From positions 1 through 19,337 of the forward strand of contig CAMMFK010000021.1 in assembly GCA_946496115.1 (NCBI GenBank): 19,337 bases of DNA, written 5' to 3'. Below are positions 7,482 through 14,752 of this stretch, in pieces. The notes under the pieces were generated by a model. It worked only from the letters and a program-made list of their open reading frames with translations. It did no database searches and was not told the DNA's origin. The DNA is from an uncultured Clostridium sp. Lineage in GTDB: Bacteria; Bacillota; Clostridia; TANB77; CAG-508. The stretch's first letter is position 1, and the number at the start of each line of letters is the position of its first letter. The position numbers and the translations under genes were made by a program.

Positions 7482-9440
7482 ATGTTCAAACTAGTTTCAG
7501 ATTACAAGCCAACAGGCGACCAGCCTCAGGCAATAGAATATTTATCTAATGGAATAAAAGATGGAAAGAAATTTCAGACTTTGCTAGGAGTAACTGGCTC
7601 TGGAAAAACATTTACCATGGCTAATATAATACAGAATGTTCAAAAGCCTACCTTAGTTTTAGCACATAACAAAACTTTAGCAGGACAGTTATATTCAGAA
7701 TTTAAAGAGTTCTTCCCTGAAAATAATGTAGAATACTTTGTATCATATTACGATTATTATCAACCAGAAGCTTACGTGCCATCATCAGATACATATATTG
7801 AAAAAGATGCATCTGTAAATGATGAAATAGATAAGCTAAGACACTCTGCAACTGCATCGCTTTTTGAAACAAGAGATGTAATAATAGTTGCATCTGTTTC
7901 ATGTATATATGGTTTAGGTGACCCTATTGATTACGAGCACATGATTATATCTTTAAGACCAGGTATGCAAGTTGAAAGAAACACTGTATTAAAAAAATTA
8001 ATCAATATGCAGTATACTAGGAATGAACTAGATTTCAAAAGAGGTACTTTTAGAGCCAAGGGTGACGTTGTTGAAATATATCCATCTGACGAAAGCGAAA
8101 CAGCTGTTAGAGTTAGTTTTTGGGGCGATGAAGTTGAAAAAATTGATGTTATTAACCCTCTTACTGGAAAAGTTGAAGCATCACGTAACCACATAATGAT
8201 ATTCCCCAACTCACACTATGTTACAACTAGTGATAAAATGGAAAGAGCAATTCAAACTATCCAAGAAGAATTAGAAGAAAGAATAAAATATTTTAAAGAT
8301 AATGGTAAGTTACTAGAAGCTCAAAGAATTGAGGAAAGAACTAATTTTGATATAGAAATGATGAAAGAGACTGGATTTTGCCAAGGTATTGAAAACTATT
8401 CTAGGCATATTAGTGGTAGAGAAGCAGGCAGTCCCCCATTCACCTTATTTGACTATTTTCCAAAGGACTTTTTGCTTCTTGTTGATGAATCTCATGCAAC
8501 TCTACCTCAAGTTAGAGCAATGTATAATGGTGATAGAGCTAGAAAAGAAACTTTAGTTAATTATGGCTTTAGATTGCCTTCTGCTTTTGATAATAGGCCA
8601 CTAAAATTTAATGAGTTTGAAGAAAGAATTAATCAAGCAGTATTTGTAAGTGCTACACCTGGAGATTATGAACTTGAACATTCAAAAGATAGAGTTGTAG
8701 AACAAATTATAAGACCAACTGGCCTTTTAGACCCTAAAATTGATGTTAAACCTGTTACAAATCAAGTAGATGATTTGATAGAACAAATACGAGAAAGAAC
8801 TGAGAAAAATGAAAGAGTTTTAGTTACTACACTTACTAAAAAAATGGCAGAAGATTTAACTTCATATTTAGAAGGATTAGATATAAAAGTTAGATATATG
8901 CATTCAGATATAAAAGCTCTAGAAAGAATGGAAATTATAAGAGATTTACGTTTAGGTAAATTCGATGTATTAGTTGGAATTAACCTTTTAAGAGAAGGAT
9001 TAGATATCCCAGAAGTTTCATTAGTTGCCATTCTTGATGCAGACAAAGAAGGCTTTTTACGTTCAGAACGTTCTTTAATACAAACAATAGGACGTGCAGC
9101 TAGAAATACCGATGGAAAAGTTATAATGTATGCAGATGAGCTTACTCCTTCAATGGAAAAAGCAATTAGTGAGACTAATAGAAGAAGAAAAATTCAAGAA
9201 GCATATAATAAAGAACATAATATTACTCCAAAAACTATTAGTAAAGCCATTAGAGAAACTATCAAAGCAACTTATGAGGCAGATACACCTGTTTCAAAAG
9301 ATATTAAACCTGGCGAAACTATTGAAGAAGTAATTAATAGATTAACTGATGAAATGTTAAAATATGCTCAAAACTTAGAGTTCGAAAAAGCCGCAGAAGT
9401 TAGAGATAAAATTAAAGAATTAGAAAATTATAATGATTAA
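7482..9440 (+). CDS. uvrB: UvrABC excinuclease subunit B
   Basis: UvrB is the DNA-damage-verifying helicase-like ATPase of nucleotide excision repair. It is loaded by UvrA and then recruits UvrC. From the ATG at 7482 the protein is 652 residues, normal for the family, starting MFKLVSDYKPTGDQPQAI. Walker A is GVTGSGKT (36-43). The beta-hairpin YYDYYQPEAYVP, the DESH box, VSATPGDYE, the helicase motif IGINLLREGLDIPEV-like segment and QTIGRAARN are all present. A C-terminal UVR motif (LEFEKAAEVRDKIKELE) contacts UvrC. AGGAGG ends five bases before this ATG. An upstream ATG at 7464 lacks a ribosome site. No uvrC is in the window. Confidence 0.98.
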   Translation: MFKLVSDYKPTGDQPQAIEYLSNGIKDGKKFQTLLGVTGSGKTFTMANIIQNVQKPTLVLAHNKTLAGQLYSEFKEFFPENNVEYFVSYYDYYQPEAYVPSSDTYIEKDASVNDEIDKLRHSATASLFETRDVIIVASVSCIYGLGDPIDYEHMIISLRPGMQVERNTVLKKLINMQYTRNELDFKRGTFRAKGDVVEIYPSDESETAVRVSFWGDEVEKIDVINPLTGKVEASRNHIMIFPNSHYVTTSDKMERAIQTIQEELEERIKYFKDNGKLLEAQRIEERTNFDIEMMKETGFCQGIENYSRHISGREAGSPPFTLFDYFPKDFLLLVDESHATLPQVRAMYNGDRARKETLVNYGFRLPSAFDNRPLKFNEFEERINQAVFVSATPGDYELEHSKDRVVEQIIRPTGLLDPKIDVKPVTNQVDDLIEQIRERTEKNERVLVTTLTKKMAEDLTSYLEGLDIKVRYMHSDIKALERMEIIRDLRLGKFDVLVGINLLREGLDIPEVSLVAILDADKEGFLRSERSLIQTIGRAARNTDGKVIMYADELTPSMEKAISETNRRRKIQEAYNKEHNITPKTISKAIRETIKATYEADTPVSKDIKPGETIEEVINRLTDEMLKYAQNLEFEKAAEVRDKIKELENYND

Positions 9441-9462
9441 AGTTCCTCTTCAAATTATAATA

Positions 9463-9615
9463 AAAGCACCAATATATATTCTTACGCATTTGACTCACGG
9501 TTTCGCTTATGCGAAAACGCTTGCACGCTCACTTCGGTAGTTCTACTTAGTTAAAATCAAAAATACTCACGCTACCTCAGGTCGCTAAAAGCTTCAGAAT
9601 ATATATTGGTGCTTT
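9463..9615 (-). repeat. Dispersed ~150-bp hairpin repeat, copy C (inverted)
   Basis: The third copy of the repeat at 1290-1438 and 2294-2438, in opposite orientation, 153 bp. Its ends are a perfect 20-bp inverted repeat: AAAGCACCAATATATATTCT (9463-9482) and its complement (9596-9615). On the minus strand it shares CTGAAGCTTTTAGCG, GAGCGTGCAAGCGTTTTCGC, GCGAAACCGTGAG and CAAATGCGTAAGAAT with copy A. It lies between the converging ends of uvrB and the acidic-protein gene, where it could also serve as a bidirectional terminator-like structure. Confidence 0.85.
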
Positions 9616-9646
9616 ATTTTCTTTGAATTATAATTAGCAACTTTTA

Positions 9647-10717
9647 TTAGTTATCGTTTTCACCTAAGATTCTTTCACTTGGTTCGTGTGGATCTCTATC
9701 ATCATCTAGATCTTCATCTTCCTTATCTTTTGGTTCAACAATTCTTTCATCATCAGGATTTTCTTGAGCTCGTTGAACTAGCTCATTATTTTTAGCGTCA
9801 GCATATGGTGAAACTTCATAATTTGTTTCTATTTCTGTACCTCTACGACTATTACCAGCAACAATAAATAATTGTGGTTGATTTTCTCTATTATTTGAAT
9901 CTACTGCTAAGGAAATGTCTGGATTATCTCTTCTTCTGAATTCAATTTCTGGAATTCTACTCTCATGCTTACCATCATCACCAATTGTATTAAATGCTTG
10001 ATTATTGTCTATTATTTCTAAGTTCTTTGCCAAATGCATTGTTCCATCATCATGAACTTCTAGTGCTCTCCAGTCTCCATTTATTTGTACAATAAGAAGT
10101 TTATCGCTATCTACTTGTAACATTTCTTTAATTGTATCGTCAGATGTTGCAAGCTCTCTTGTATCAATCTCCATTCCCAAAGCCATATATTGTTTTAATT
10201 TTTCTTGAACCTCTTGCCTCTGTTCATTTAATGGTTTTTGCTTTCCATCAACTGACATAATACCAAGTGTCTGTATTGTTTCTTTATCCATACCTAAGCT
10301 TTCTGCAACTTGTTCCTTTTGCTCGTCTTCTAATTCCAGCAAACTCTTTTCAGGTTTCTCAGATAAAATATTATATTCTAAAGATTCTTTGTCTATATCT
10401 AGATTTCCTGTTTCAATTGCAGATTTAAAATTTAAATAATTTTTATCTGATATTCTAGCCATCAACTTTCCTTGGTCATCATAAAATTCATGCCAAGGCT
10501 CTCCGTCTTTTGTTACAAGTACTTCAAATATATTTTTTGTTAATTTAACTTTTTGACCATTTTGTTCTACTTCGTAAGATATTTGATTGTATTTGCGAAC
10601 ATCCACCAACTCTTCTTTTCCTTTAGATATAGCGTCTTTATCTTGATTTGCAACAGTATCTAACATTTTACGTAGCTCGTCCATGTCCGCTTGTTTTTGC
10701 ATTACATTGTCTTCCAT
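9647..10717 (-). CDS. Acidic hypothetical protein, unrecognised family
   Basis: I do not recognise this protein. From the ATG at 10715-10717 it has 356 residues: MEDNVMQKQADMDELRKMLD onward. It has no signal peptide or membrane segment. The first ~45 residues look helical, then VKLTKNIFEVLVTKDGEPWH and FYDDQGKLMARI suggest a beta-rich region. A charged helical middle (about 120-190) follows, then a second beta-like part (LLIVQINGDWRALEVHDDG, PQLFIVAGNSRRG). The last ~50 residues are very acidic and probably disordered (DKEDEDLDDDRDPHEPSE). The start was chosen because AGAGGAGAG lies 8 bases before it. An in-frame extension of 35 residues upstream has no ribosome site. The gene is probably transcribed after the ABC-F gene or on its own. 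Confidence 0.75.
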   Translation of the reverse strand: MEDNVMQKQADMDELRKMLDTVANQDKDAISKGKEELVDVRKYNQISYEVEQNGQKVKLTKNIFEVLVTKDGEPWHEFYDDQGKLMARISDKNYLNFKSAIETGNLDIDKESLEYNILSEKPEKSLLELEDEQKEQVAESLGMDKETIQTLGIMSVDGKQKPLNEQRQEVQEKLKQYMALGMEIDTRELATSDDTIKEMLQVDSDKLLIVQINGDWRALEVHDDGTMHLAKNLEIIDNNQAFNTIGDDGKHESRIPEIEFRRRDNPDISLAVDSNNRENQPQLFIVAGNSRRGTEIETNYEVSPYADAKNNELVQRAQENPDDERIVEPKDKEDEDLDDDRDPHEPSERILGENDN

Positions 10718-10789
10718 AAAATTTTCTCTCCTCTTATAATTTCGTACTAATAATTTAATTATATCAAACCGTATAAAATAAGTAAAGAC

Positions 10790-10834
10790 TATTATCCAAA
10801 CGCAATATCTAATATTATCCAAATGCGATGTCTA
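10790..10834 (-). repeat. Two 22-bp direct repeats encoding the same peptide tail
   Basis: Units at 10790-10811 and 10813-10834 differ only at a few positions. On the minus strand both read ATA-Leu-Asp-Ile-Ala-Phe-Gly-stop. All four codon differences (CTA/TTA, GAC/GAT, ATC/ATT, GCA/GCG) are synonymous. The units are 23 bases apart, so the second copy is in another frame and has lost its upstream coding part. Confidence 0.7.
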
Positions 10835-10901
10835 GTATCTTCATAATTACAAAACCTATTGCAACCCCAATTGTTATTATTGCTCCAACAATTTTAATCA
10901 A
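10815..10901 (-). CDS. Possible 28-residue hydrophobic peptide overlapping the ABC-F stop
   Basis: A short reading frame begins at a TTG (10899-10901) that overlaps the last codons of the ABC-F gene. It encodes MIKIVGAIITIGVAIGFVIM followed by KILDIAFG, a single transmembrane helix with a short charged tail. No Shine-Dalgarno sequence is seen, so it would depend on translational coupling with the ABC-F gene. Its last seven codons are repeated just downstream with only synonymous changes, which suggests the peptide sequence has been under selection. Tandem hydrophobic micropeptides of this size occur in some type I toxin families, but no antitoxin RNA is evident here. It may instead be a chance frame. 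Confidence 0.35.
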   Translation of the reverse strand: MIKIVGAIITIGVAIGFVIMKILDIAFG

Positions 10902-12375
10902 TATGAATTATTTTTGTTGCAATTTTCTTTATGAAAGTTTCATCATGTTCTACAAAAATTAATGTTGGCTTATACTTCAAAATAGCCTCTTCTATTTGCA
11001 TTCTTGTTAAAATATCTATATAATTAAGAGGTTCGTCCCATATATAAAGATTTGCTCTTTGAGAAATACTTTTTGCAATTAAAACTTTTTTCTTCTGTCC
11101 CTCACTCATCTGTTTTATATCTTTATCAAACTCTTTGTTGGATACTCCCATTTTGACCAACATAGCCTTAAATATACTTTCATCTACATCATCATCCATC
11201 GAAATACTTTTTAAAGTTCCTGTTAGACCTTCCGTACTTTGCGATACATAAGATATTTTTAAATCATTTGCAATCTTTATATTTCCGTCATATTTAATAT
11301 CATTTCCTAATATTAAATTTAAAATACTAGATTTTCCAGCTCCATTTTTACCAACAATTGCAACTCTATCTTTATCATTTACTTCAAATGAGATTGGATT
11401 AAATATTGCTTTATCATCATATTTTATCTGCAACTTTTCTGCTAGAACTAATGGATTTTTTCTATTCTCTAGAGTAACAATTTTCAAGCTATCATTTCTA
11501 TCTATATTGTTAAGCAAACTCGCCTTTTCATCAATTGCTTTTTCAATTCTTCTTTCCATCACTTTTGACTTTTTCATCATTTTAGCAGCTTGATGTCCAA
11601 TATATCCTCTATCAACTTTTGAGCCTGAATTAGTAGTATTATATTTCGTCTTTTCAACTTTATCCGACCATTTTGCAGTATTTTGAGATGCAACTTCAAG
11701 CCTATCTATATCCTTTTTAAGCTTTTCATTTTGCATACGTTCAAAATTGTCTTGCCTGTCCTTATTTTCTTGCCACGTTGAGAAATTTCCTTGCTCAATA
11801 TCAATATTAGTGTTATTTATAGAAATAATATGGTCTACAACTTTATCTAAAAAATCTCTATCATGAGAGACAACAATAAATCCTTTCTTTCTTTTTAAAT
11901 AATTAGTTAAATTATTTCTCGTTTCTATATCCAAATGATTTGTTGGCTCATCTATTAATAAGAAATTATCTCCTTTTAAAAATAAACTTATTAATAAAAT
12001 CTTCATTTGCTCTCCACCACTAAGCAAATTAAAATTTCTGTAAAGAATTTCTGCATCTGTATTTAATAAATTCAACTCTTTAATAATTTGCCAATCCTCA
12101 GTAAGTGGTGTTATTTCATTTACAATTTCTATTGCCATCCTATCTTTATTTCTTACTTCAAAAGGAAAATAGTCAAATTGAACACTTTTAGAAATTGTGC
12201 CATTATATTCGTATTCACCAAGTAATAATTTTAAGAAGGTCGTTTTTCCTTTTCCGTTTCTTCCAATTAATCCAATTTTCCAATTAGTATCTATATTAAA
12301 TGATACATTTTCAAATACATTGTCCAAGCTACCGTCATACCTAAATGTTAAATTATTTATACTTATTAGTGACAT
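10894..12375 (-). CDS. ABC-F ribosomal protection protein, Lsa/CplR type
   Basis: A soluble tandem-ATPase protein of the antibiotic-resistance ABC-F group. Relatives (Lsa, CplR) bind the ribosomal E site and dislodge lincosamides, streptogramin A and pleuromutilins. The 493 residues contain Walker A GRNGKGKT at 38-45, signature LLSGGEQMK and Walker B FLLIDEPTNHLD. A lysine-rich linker with two long helices (about 205-305) follows, then a second Walker A GKNGAGKSS. The degenerate second signature MSEGQKKK is followed by LYIWDEPLNYIDI, which is characteristic of the Lsa/CplR branch. There are no membrane segments. CAGGAGGAG precedes the ATG by two to three bases. A large hairpin upstream (12448-12496) separates it from the permease gene. 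The drug spectrum cannot be deduced from sequence. Confidence 0.88.
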   Translation of the reverse strand: MSLISINNLTFRYDGSLDNVFENVSFNIDTNWKIGLIGRNGKGKTTFLKLLLGEYEYNGTISKSVQFDYFPFEVRNKDRMAIEIVNEITPLTEDWQIIKELNLLNTDAEILYRNFNLLSGGEQMKILLISLFLKGDNFLLIDEPTNHLDIETRNNLTNYLKRKKGFIVVSHDRDFLDKVVDHIISINNTNIDIEQGNFSTWQENKDRQDNFERMQNEKLKKDIDRLEVASQNTAKWSDKVEKTKYNTTNSGSKVDRGYIGHQAAKMMKKSKVMERRIEKAIDEKASLLNNIDRNDSLKIVTLENRKNPLVLAEKLQIKYDDKAIFNPISFEVNDKDRVAIVGKNGAGKSSILNLILGNDIKYDGNIKIANDLKISYVSQSTEGLTGTLKSISMDDDVDESIFKAMLVKMGVSNKEFDKDIKQMSEGQKKKVLIAKSISQRANLYIWDEPLNYIDILTRMQIEEAILKYKPTLIFVEHDETFIKKIATKIIHID

Positions 12376-12447
12376 TACTCCTCCTGTGTTTTAAATTTAT
12401 CTTATGAACTTTTTTAAATCTCTCTAGTACAAACATATAATACCATA

Positions 12448-12496
12448 AAAAAGAAAATTATTCCACACTATATCAGTATAAAATAATTTTCTTTTT
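12448..12496 (-). terminator. Bidirectional hairpin terminator between the permease and ABC-F genes
   Basis: AAAAAGAAAATTATT (12448-12462) and AATAATTTTCTTTTT (12482-12496) form a perfect 15-bp stem with a 19-base loop. On the minus strand it ends in a run of T, so it should stop transcripts from the GntR-ABC operon. As it also stands in the leader of the ABC-F gene, drug-dependent attenuation is possible, but I see no convincing alternative antiterminator. Confidence 0.7.
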
Positions 12497-12557
12497 ACTA
12501 AGGATTATCAATTTATAATAACTTTTTATTACCAACTTATGATTAACATATTATTAT

Positions 12558-13235
12558 TTATTCTTTATTTTCATATATTTTATAAGAAAATTTATATGAT
12601 GTATAATAAATCAATGCAGTTAAAATTATTAAAAATATAGGTAAGAAACTACCCATTAAGTATGCAATTTCGCTAATTGGAAAATTTAAATTACTATTTT
12701 GAGCAATTGTAAGTAATCCTATTACCATAAGAATTATAGCAGCTGCAACTATAAACAAATAAATTCTACCTTTTTCAGCTCCCCATTTATACGCACAAGG
12801 TATTTGAATAGCTTCTACTATGCTAACTCCAAATATTCCTCCGATTGCAGTATATACTAGCTCTGTCACATCAGGGAAAACGAGCTGGGAATTTGCTACT
12901 AAATTAATTCCTATACAAAATATAACTCCCACTATTGCTCCAATTATAGTAGCCAATATTACTAAAATATATCTAGCTAATACAATTTGCTCTTTGCTTA
13001 AAGGGAAAGATAGTAAATAACTATCTGCTTTTGCTTGCTCATCATAATTGAAACTAGCCATTGCAAACATTCCAAAGCCAAATGTTAGCATAAAAATAAT
13101 CATCACATTAATACCTTTTTCGGCTTCCTGAACCGCACCAGCCAAAATAAATATTACTGTATAAATAATTAATGTTTTCCAATAACTTTTTAATTGTAAT
13201 AAATCTTTTAAAATTAAACCTTTTATTATATTCAT
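12558..13235 (-). CDS. ABC-2 type transporter permease
   Basis: The membrane subunit of an ABC exporter, paired with the ATPase encoded just upstream. From the ATG at 13233-13235 it has 225 residues, starting MNIIKGLILKDLLQLKSYWK. About six hydrophobic segments are visible, for example WKTLIIYTVIFILAGAV, VMIIFMLTFGFGMFAMASF, YILVILATIIGAIVGVIFCI, LFIVAAAIILMVIGLLTI and FLPIFLIILTALIYYT. The cytoplasmic stretch YDEQAKADSYLLSFPLSKEQIVLARY is typical of the PF13346-like bacitracin/antimicrobial-export permeases. AAAGGAAGAAG precedes this ATG. A TTG nine codons upstream, in frame, has no ribosome site. The distance to the ATPase stop is 43 bases, consistent with one operon under the GntR regulator. 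The substrate is unknown. Confidence 0.85.
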   Translation of the reverse strand: MNIIKGLILKDLLQLKSYWKTLIIYTVIFILAGAVQEAEKGINVMIIFMLTFGFGMFAMASFNYDEQAKADSYLLSFPLSKEQIVLARYILVILATIIGAIVGVIFCIGINLVANSQLVFPDVTELVYTAIGGIFGVSIVEAIQIPCAYKWGAEKGRIYLFIVAAAIILMVIGLLTIAQNSNLNFPISEIAYLMGSFLPIFLIILTALIYYTSYKFSYKIYENKE

Positions 13236-13278
13236 ATTAACTTCTTCCTTTCTTTGTTTCAATCAGCCATAAAATCAA

Positions 13279-14154
13279 TTATTTTTCACCCTTTATATAA
13301 ATTACCATTATATCGTCTAAAGTTGGCTTATCTATAACTTTAAAATCATATTTTTTCTTAAATTGTTTTTTATCTGCAACTAAAACATCATATTCGTATT
13401 TATTTACTTTGTATTTTTCATAATCGTTTTTATCTATTTTTTCAAACTCTTCTTTTGAGCATCTTACAATTCCATAGTTATCCATTAATTCGTCTCTATT
13501 TTTTGAAAGCAAAATTTTTCCTTCATCTATAAAAGTAATGTAATCTGCAATATGCTCTAAATCTGATGTTATATGGCTAGATACTAATATAGAGCTATCT
13601 CCATCTTTAATAAAATCTTGAAAAATATCTAATATTTCACTTCTTGCAACTGGGTCTAAACCTGATGTTGGTTCATCTAGTACTAGTAGTTTAGGATAAT
13701 GAGATAATGCAATCGCTATTTTCAATTTCATTTTCATACCACTTGAAAATTCTTTTGATTCTTGTTTTAATGGCAATTTGAATTCTACTAAATATTTGTT
13801 AAATAAATTCTCATCCCAGTTTTCATAAATGTTTTTCATTATTTGATTTATATCTTCTGCAGTCAAATGTTCTGAAAAGAAACTATCATCTAAAACAACT
13901 CCAATATCTTCTTTTATTTTCTTTTCATCTTCTTTAATGTTTAATTCAAATATTTTTACTTCTCCACTATCTACTTTTGTTAAATTTAATATTGATTTAA
14001 TAGTTGTAGTTTTTCCTGCTCCGTTTTCTCCTATTAATCCCATTATCATTCCTTTTGGTAATGTTAAGTTAATGTCTTTTAGTTTAAAACCTTTATAATT
14101 TTTATTTAGGTTTCTAACCTCTAAAATATTTTCATCTTTTTCTTTATTAGCCAT
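13279..14154 (-). CDS. ABC transporter ATP-binding protein
   Basis: The ATPase partner of the ABC-2 permease. From the ATG at 14152-14154 the protein has 291 residues. Walker A is GENGAGKT at 42-49. The Q-loop region is IKEDIGVVLDDSFFSEHLT, the signature FSSGMKMKLKIA, and Walker B LLVLDEPTSGLDP. The switch histidine is in SILVSSHITSDLEHI. The C-terminal ~80 residues form the accessory domain seen in BcrA/YtrB-like exporters. GGGAGG lies 11 bases before this ATG, slightly far, but the reading frame upstream (33 more codons) overlaps gntR and looks unlike the family. Systems with a YtrA-type repressor often export or sense cell-wall-active peptides. That is an inference from family context only. 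Confidence 0.88.
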   Translation of the reverse strand: MANKEKDENILEVRNLNKNYKGFKLKDINLTLPKGMIMGLIGENGAGKTTTIKSILNLTKVDSGEVKIFELNIKEDEKKIKEDIGVVLDDSFFSEHLTAEDINQIMKNIYENWDENLFNKYLVEFKLPLKQESKEFSSGMKMKLKIAIALSHYPKLLVLDEPTSGLDPVARSEILDIFQDFIKDGDSSILVSSHITSDLEHIADYITFIDEGKILLSKNRDELMDNYGIVRCSKEEFEKIDKNDYEKYKVNKYEYDVLVADKKQFKKKYDFKVIDKPTLDDIMVIYIKGEK

Positions 14155-14173
14155 CTCTATATTTTCCTCCCTT

Positions 14174-14569
14174 TTATTTGTTTTGCTTATTTTCATTCTC
14201 TTCTCCATATAAAATATCAAGCATTTCTTTAATCTCATCTTTGGATATTCCACTTATTTTAGCAATAGATACCGCTGTATCTATTAATCCTTCAACTTTT
14301 TGCAGTTGCTCCTCTTTTATAAGCTCTGTATTTTTGTTTGCAACATATGTACCTTTTCCCGGAATAGTTTCGACATAGCCTTCTTTTTCTAATTCATCAT
14401 AAGCATTTTTAGTAGTAATAACACTTATTCGTAAATCTTTTGCCAGACTTCTTATAGAAGGCAATAATTCTCCAGCCTTTAATTCATTGGCAACTATTTT
14501 ATTTTTTATTTGCTCTTTAACTTGTTCGTATAAAGGTGTATCTACTGAATTACTAATTATAATGTCCAA
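14174..14569 (-). CDS. GntR-family transcriptional regulator, YtrA subfamily
   Basis: A DNA-binding repressor of the short YtrA type, about 131 residues. The winged helix-turn-helix occupies residues ~10-75: TPLYEQVKEQIKNKIVANEL, GELLPSIRSLAKDLRISVIT, TTKNAYDELEKEGYVETIPG and KGTYVANKN. The C-terminal part is a short helical dimerisation region rather than a ligand-binding domain. The start taken is TTG at 14567-14569 (MDIIISNSVDTPLYEQ), the usual family beginning. It lies 11 bases after AAAGGAG. A GTG at 14579-14581 abuts that ribosome site and is less likely. The stop is 19 bases before the ABC ATPase start, and the promoter upstream carries three dyads, fitting autoregulation of the gntR-ATPase-permease operon. 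Confidence 0.88.
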   Translation of the reverse strand: MDIIISNSVDTPLYEQVKEQIKNKIVANELKAGELLPSIRSLAKDLRISVITTKNAYDELEKEGYVETIPGKGTYVANKNTELIKEEQLQKVEGLIDTAVSIAKISGISKDEIKEMLDILYGEENENKQNK

Positions 14570-14624
14570 TTCTCGCCACACTCCTTTCGTTTAATAATCT
14601 AAATATTATTGATTTAGTGTTATG

Positions 14625-14659
14625 CTGTATATGTACAGTATATACTGTTTATATACAGT
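14625..14659 (-). promoter_or_regulatory. Operator: three overlapping CTGT...ACAG dyads for the GntR regulator
   Basis: Three dyads follow one another: CTGTATATGTACAG (14625-14638), the perfect palindrome ACAGTATATACTGT (14635-14648) and ACTGTTTATATACAGT (14644-14659). They share half-sites and cover the -10 box and spacer of the promoter, a classic repressor layout. The regulator is most likely the GntR protein encoded next. Confidence 0.75.
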
Positions 14660-14665
14660 TGTCAA
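14637..14665 (-). promoter_or_regulatory. Sigma-A promoter of the gntR-ABC operon
   Basis: On the minus strand TTGACA (14660-14665) and TATACT (14637-14642) have a 17-base spacer. The spacer and -10 lie within the palindromic operator. The leader to the TTG start is about 60 bases. Confidence 0.8.
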
Positions 14666-14682
14666 TAGTTTTTATAAAATTT

Positions 14683-14723
14683 AAAAAGCTGTTTCTAGGA
14701 ATACTTTCCCCGAACAGCTTTTT
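14683..14723. terminator. Bidirectional hairpin terminator
   Basis: AAAAAGCTGTT (14683-14693) and AACAGCTTTTT (14713-14723) form an 11-bp stem. An inner GGAA/TTCC pairing is possible, and T-runs are present on both strands. It would end transcripts of the broken acetyltransferase gene before the gntR promoter. Confidence 0.75.
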
Positions 14724-14752
14724 ATCTATTAAAATTCATATCCTATGTATCA
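14706..14752 (+). repeat. ~45-bp diverged duplicate, copy 1
   Basis: AACAGCTTTTTATCTATTAA and the following bases up to CTATGTATCAT resemble 15512-15560 at about 34 of 42 positions with one indel. Copy 1 includes the right arm of the terminator. It overlaps the last codons of the acetyltransferase remnant. Confidence 0.5.

Noticed and set aside
10718..10822. N-terminal extension of the acidic protein containing a hydrophobic stretch that could be a signal or anchor
   Set aside because: The extension has no ribosome site, while AGAGGAGAG stands correctly before the ATG at 10715-10717. It also covers the duplicated micropeptide tail.
12398..12440. Ten-codon leader peptide (MVLYVCTREI) before the ABC-F gene as an attenuation uORF
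   Set aside because: No ribosome site precedes its ATG, which directly follows the T-run of the hairpin. There is no convincing pairing with the ABC-F ribosome site.
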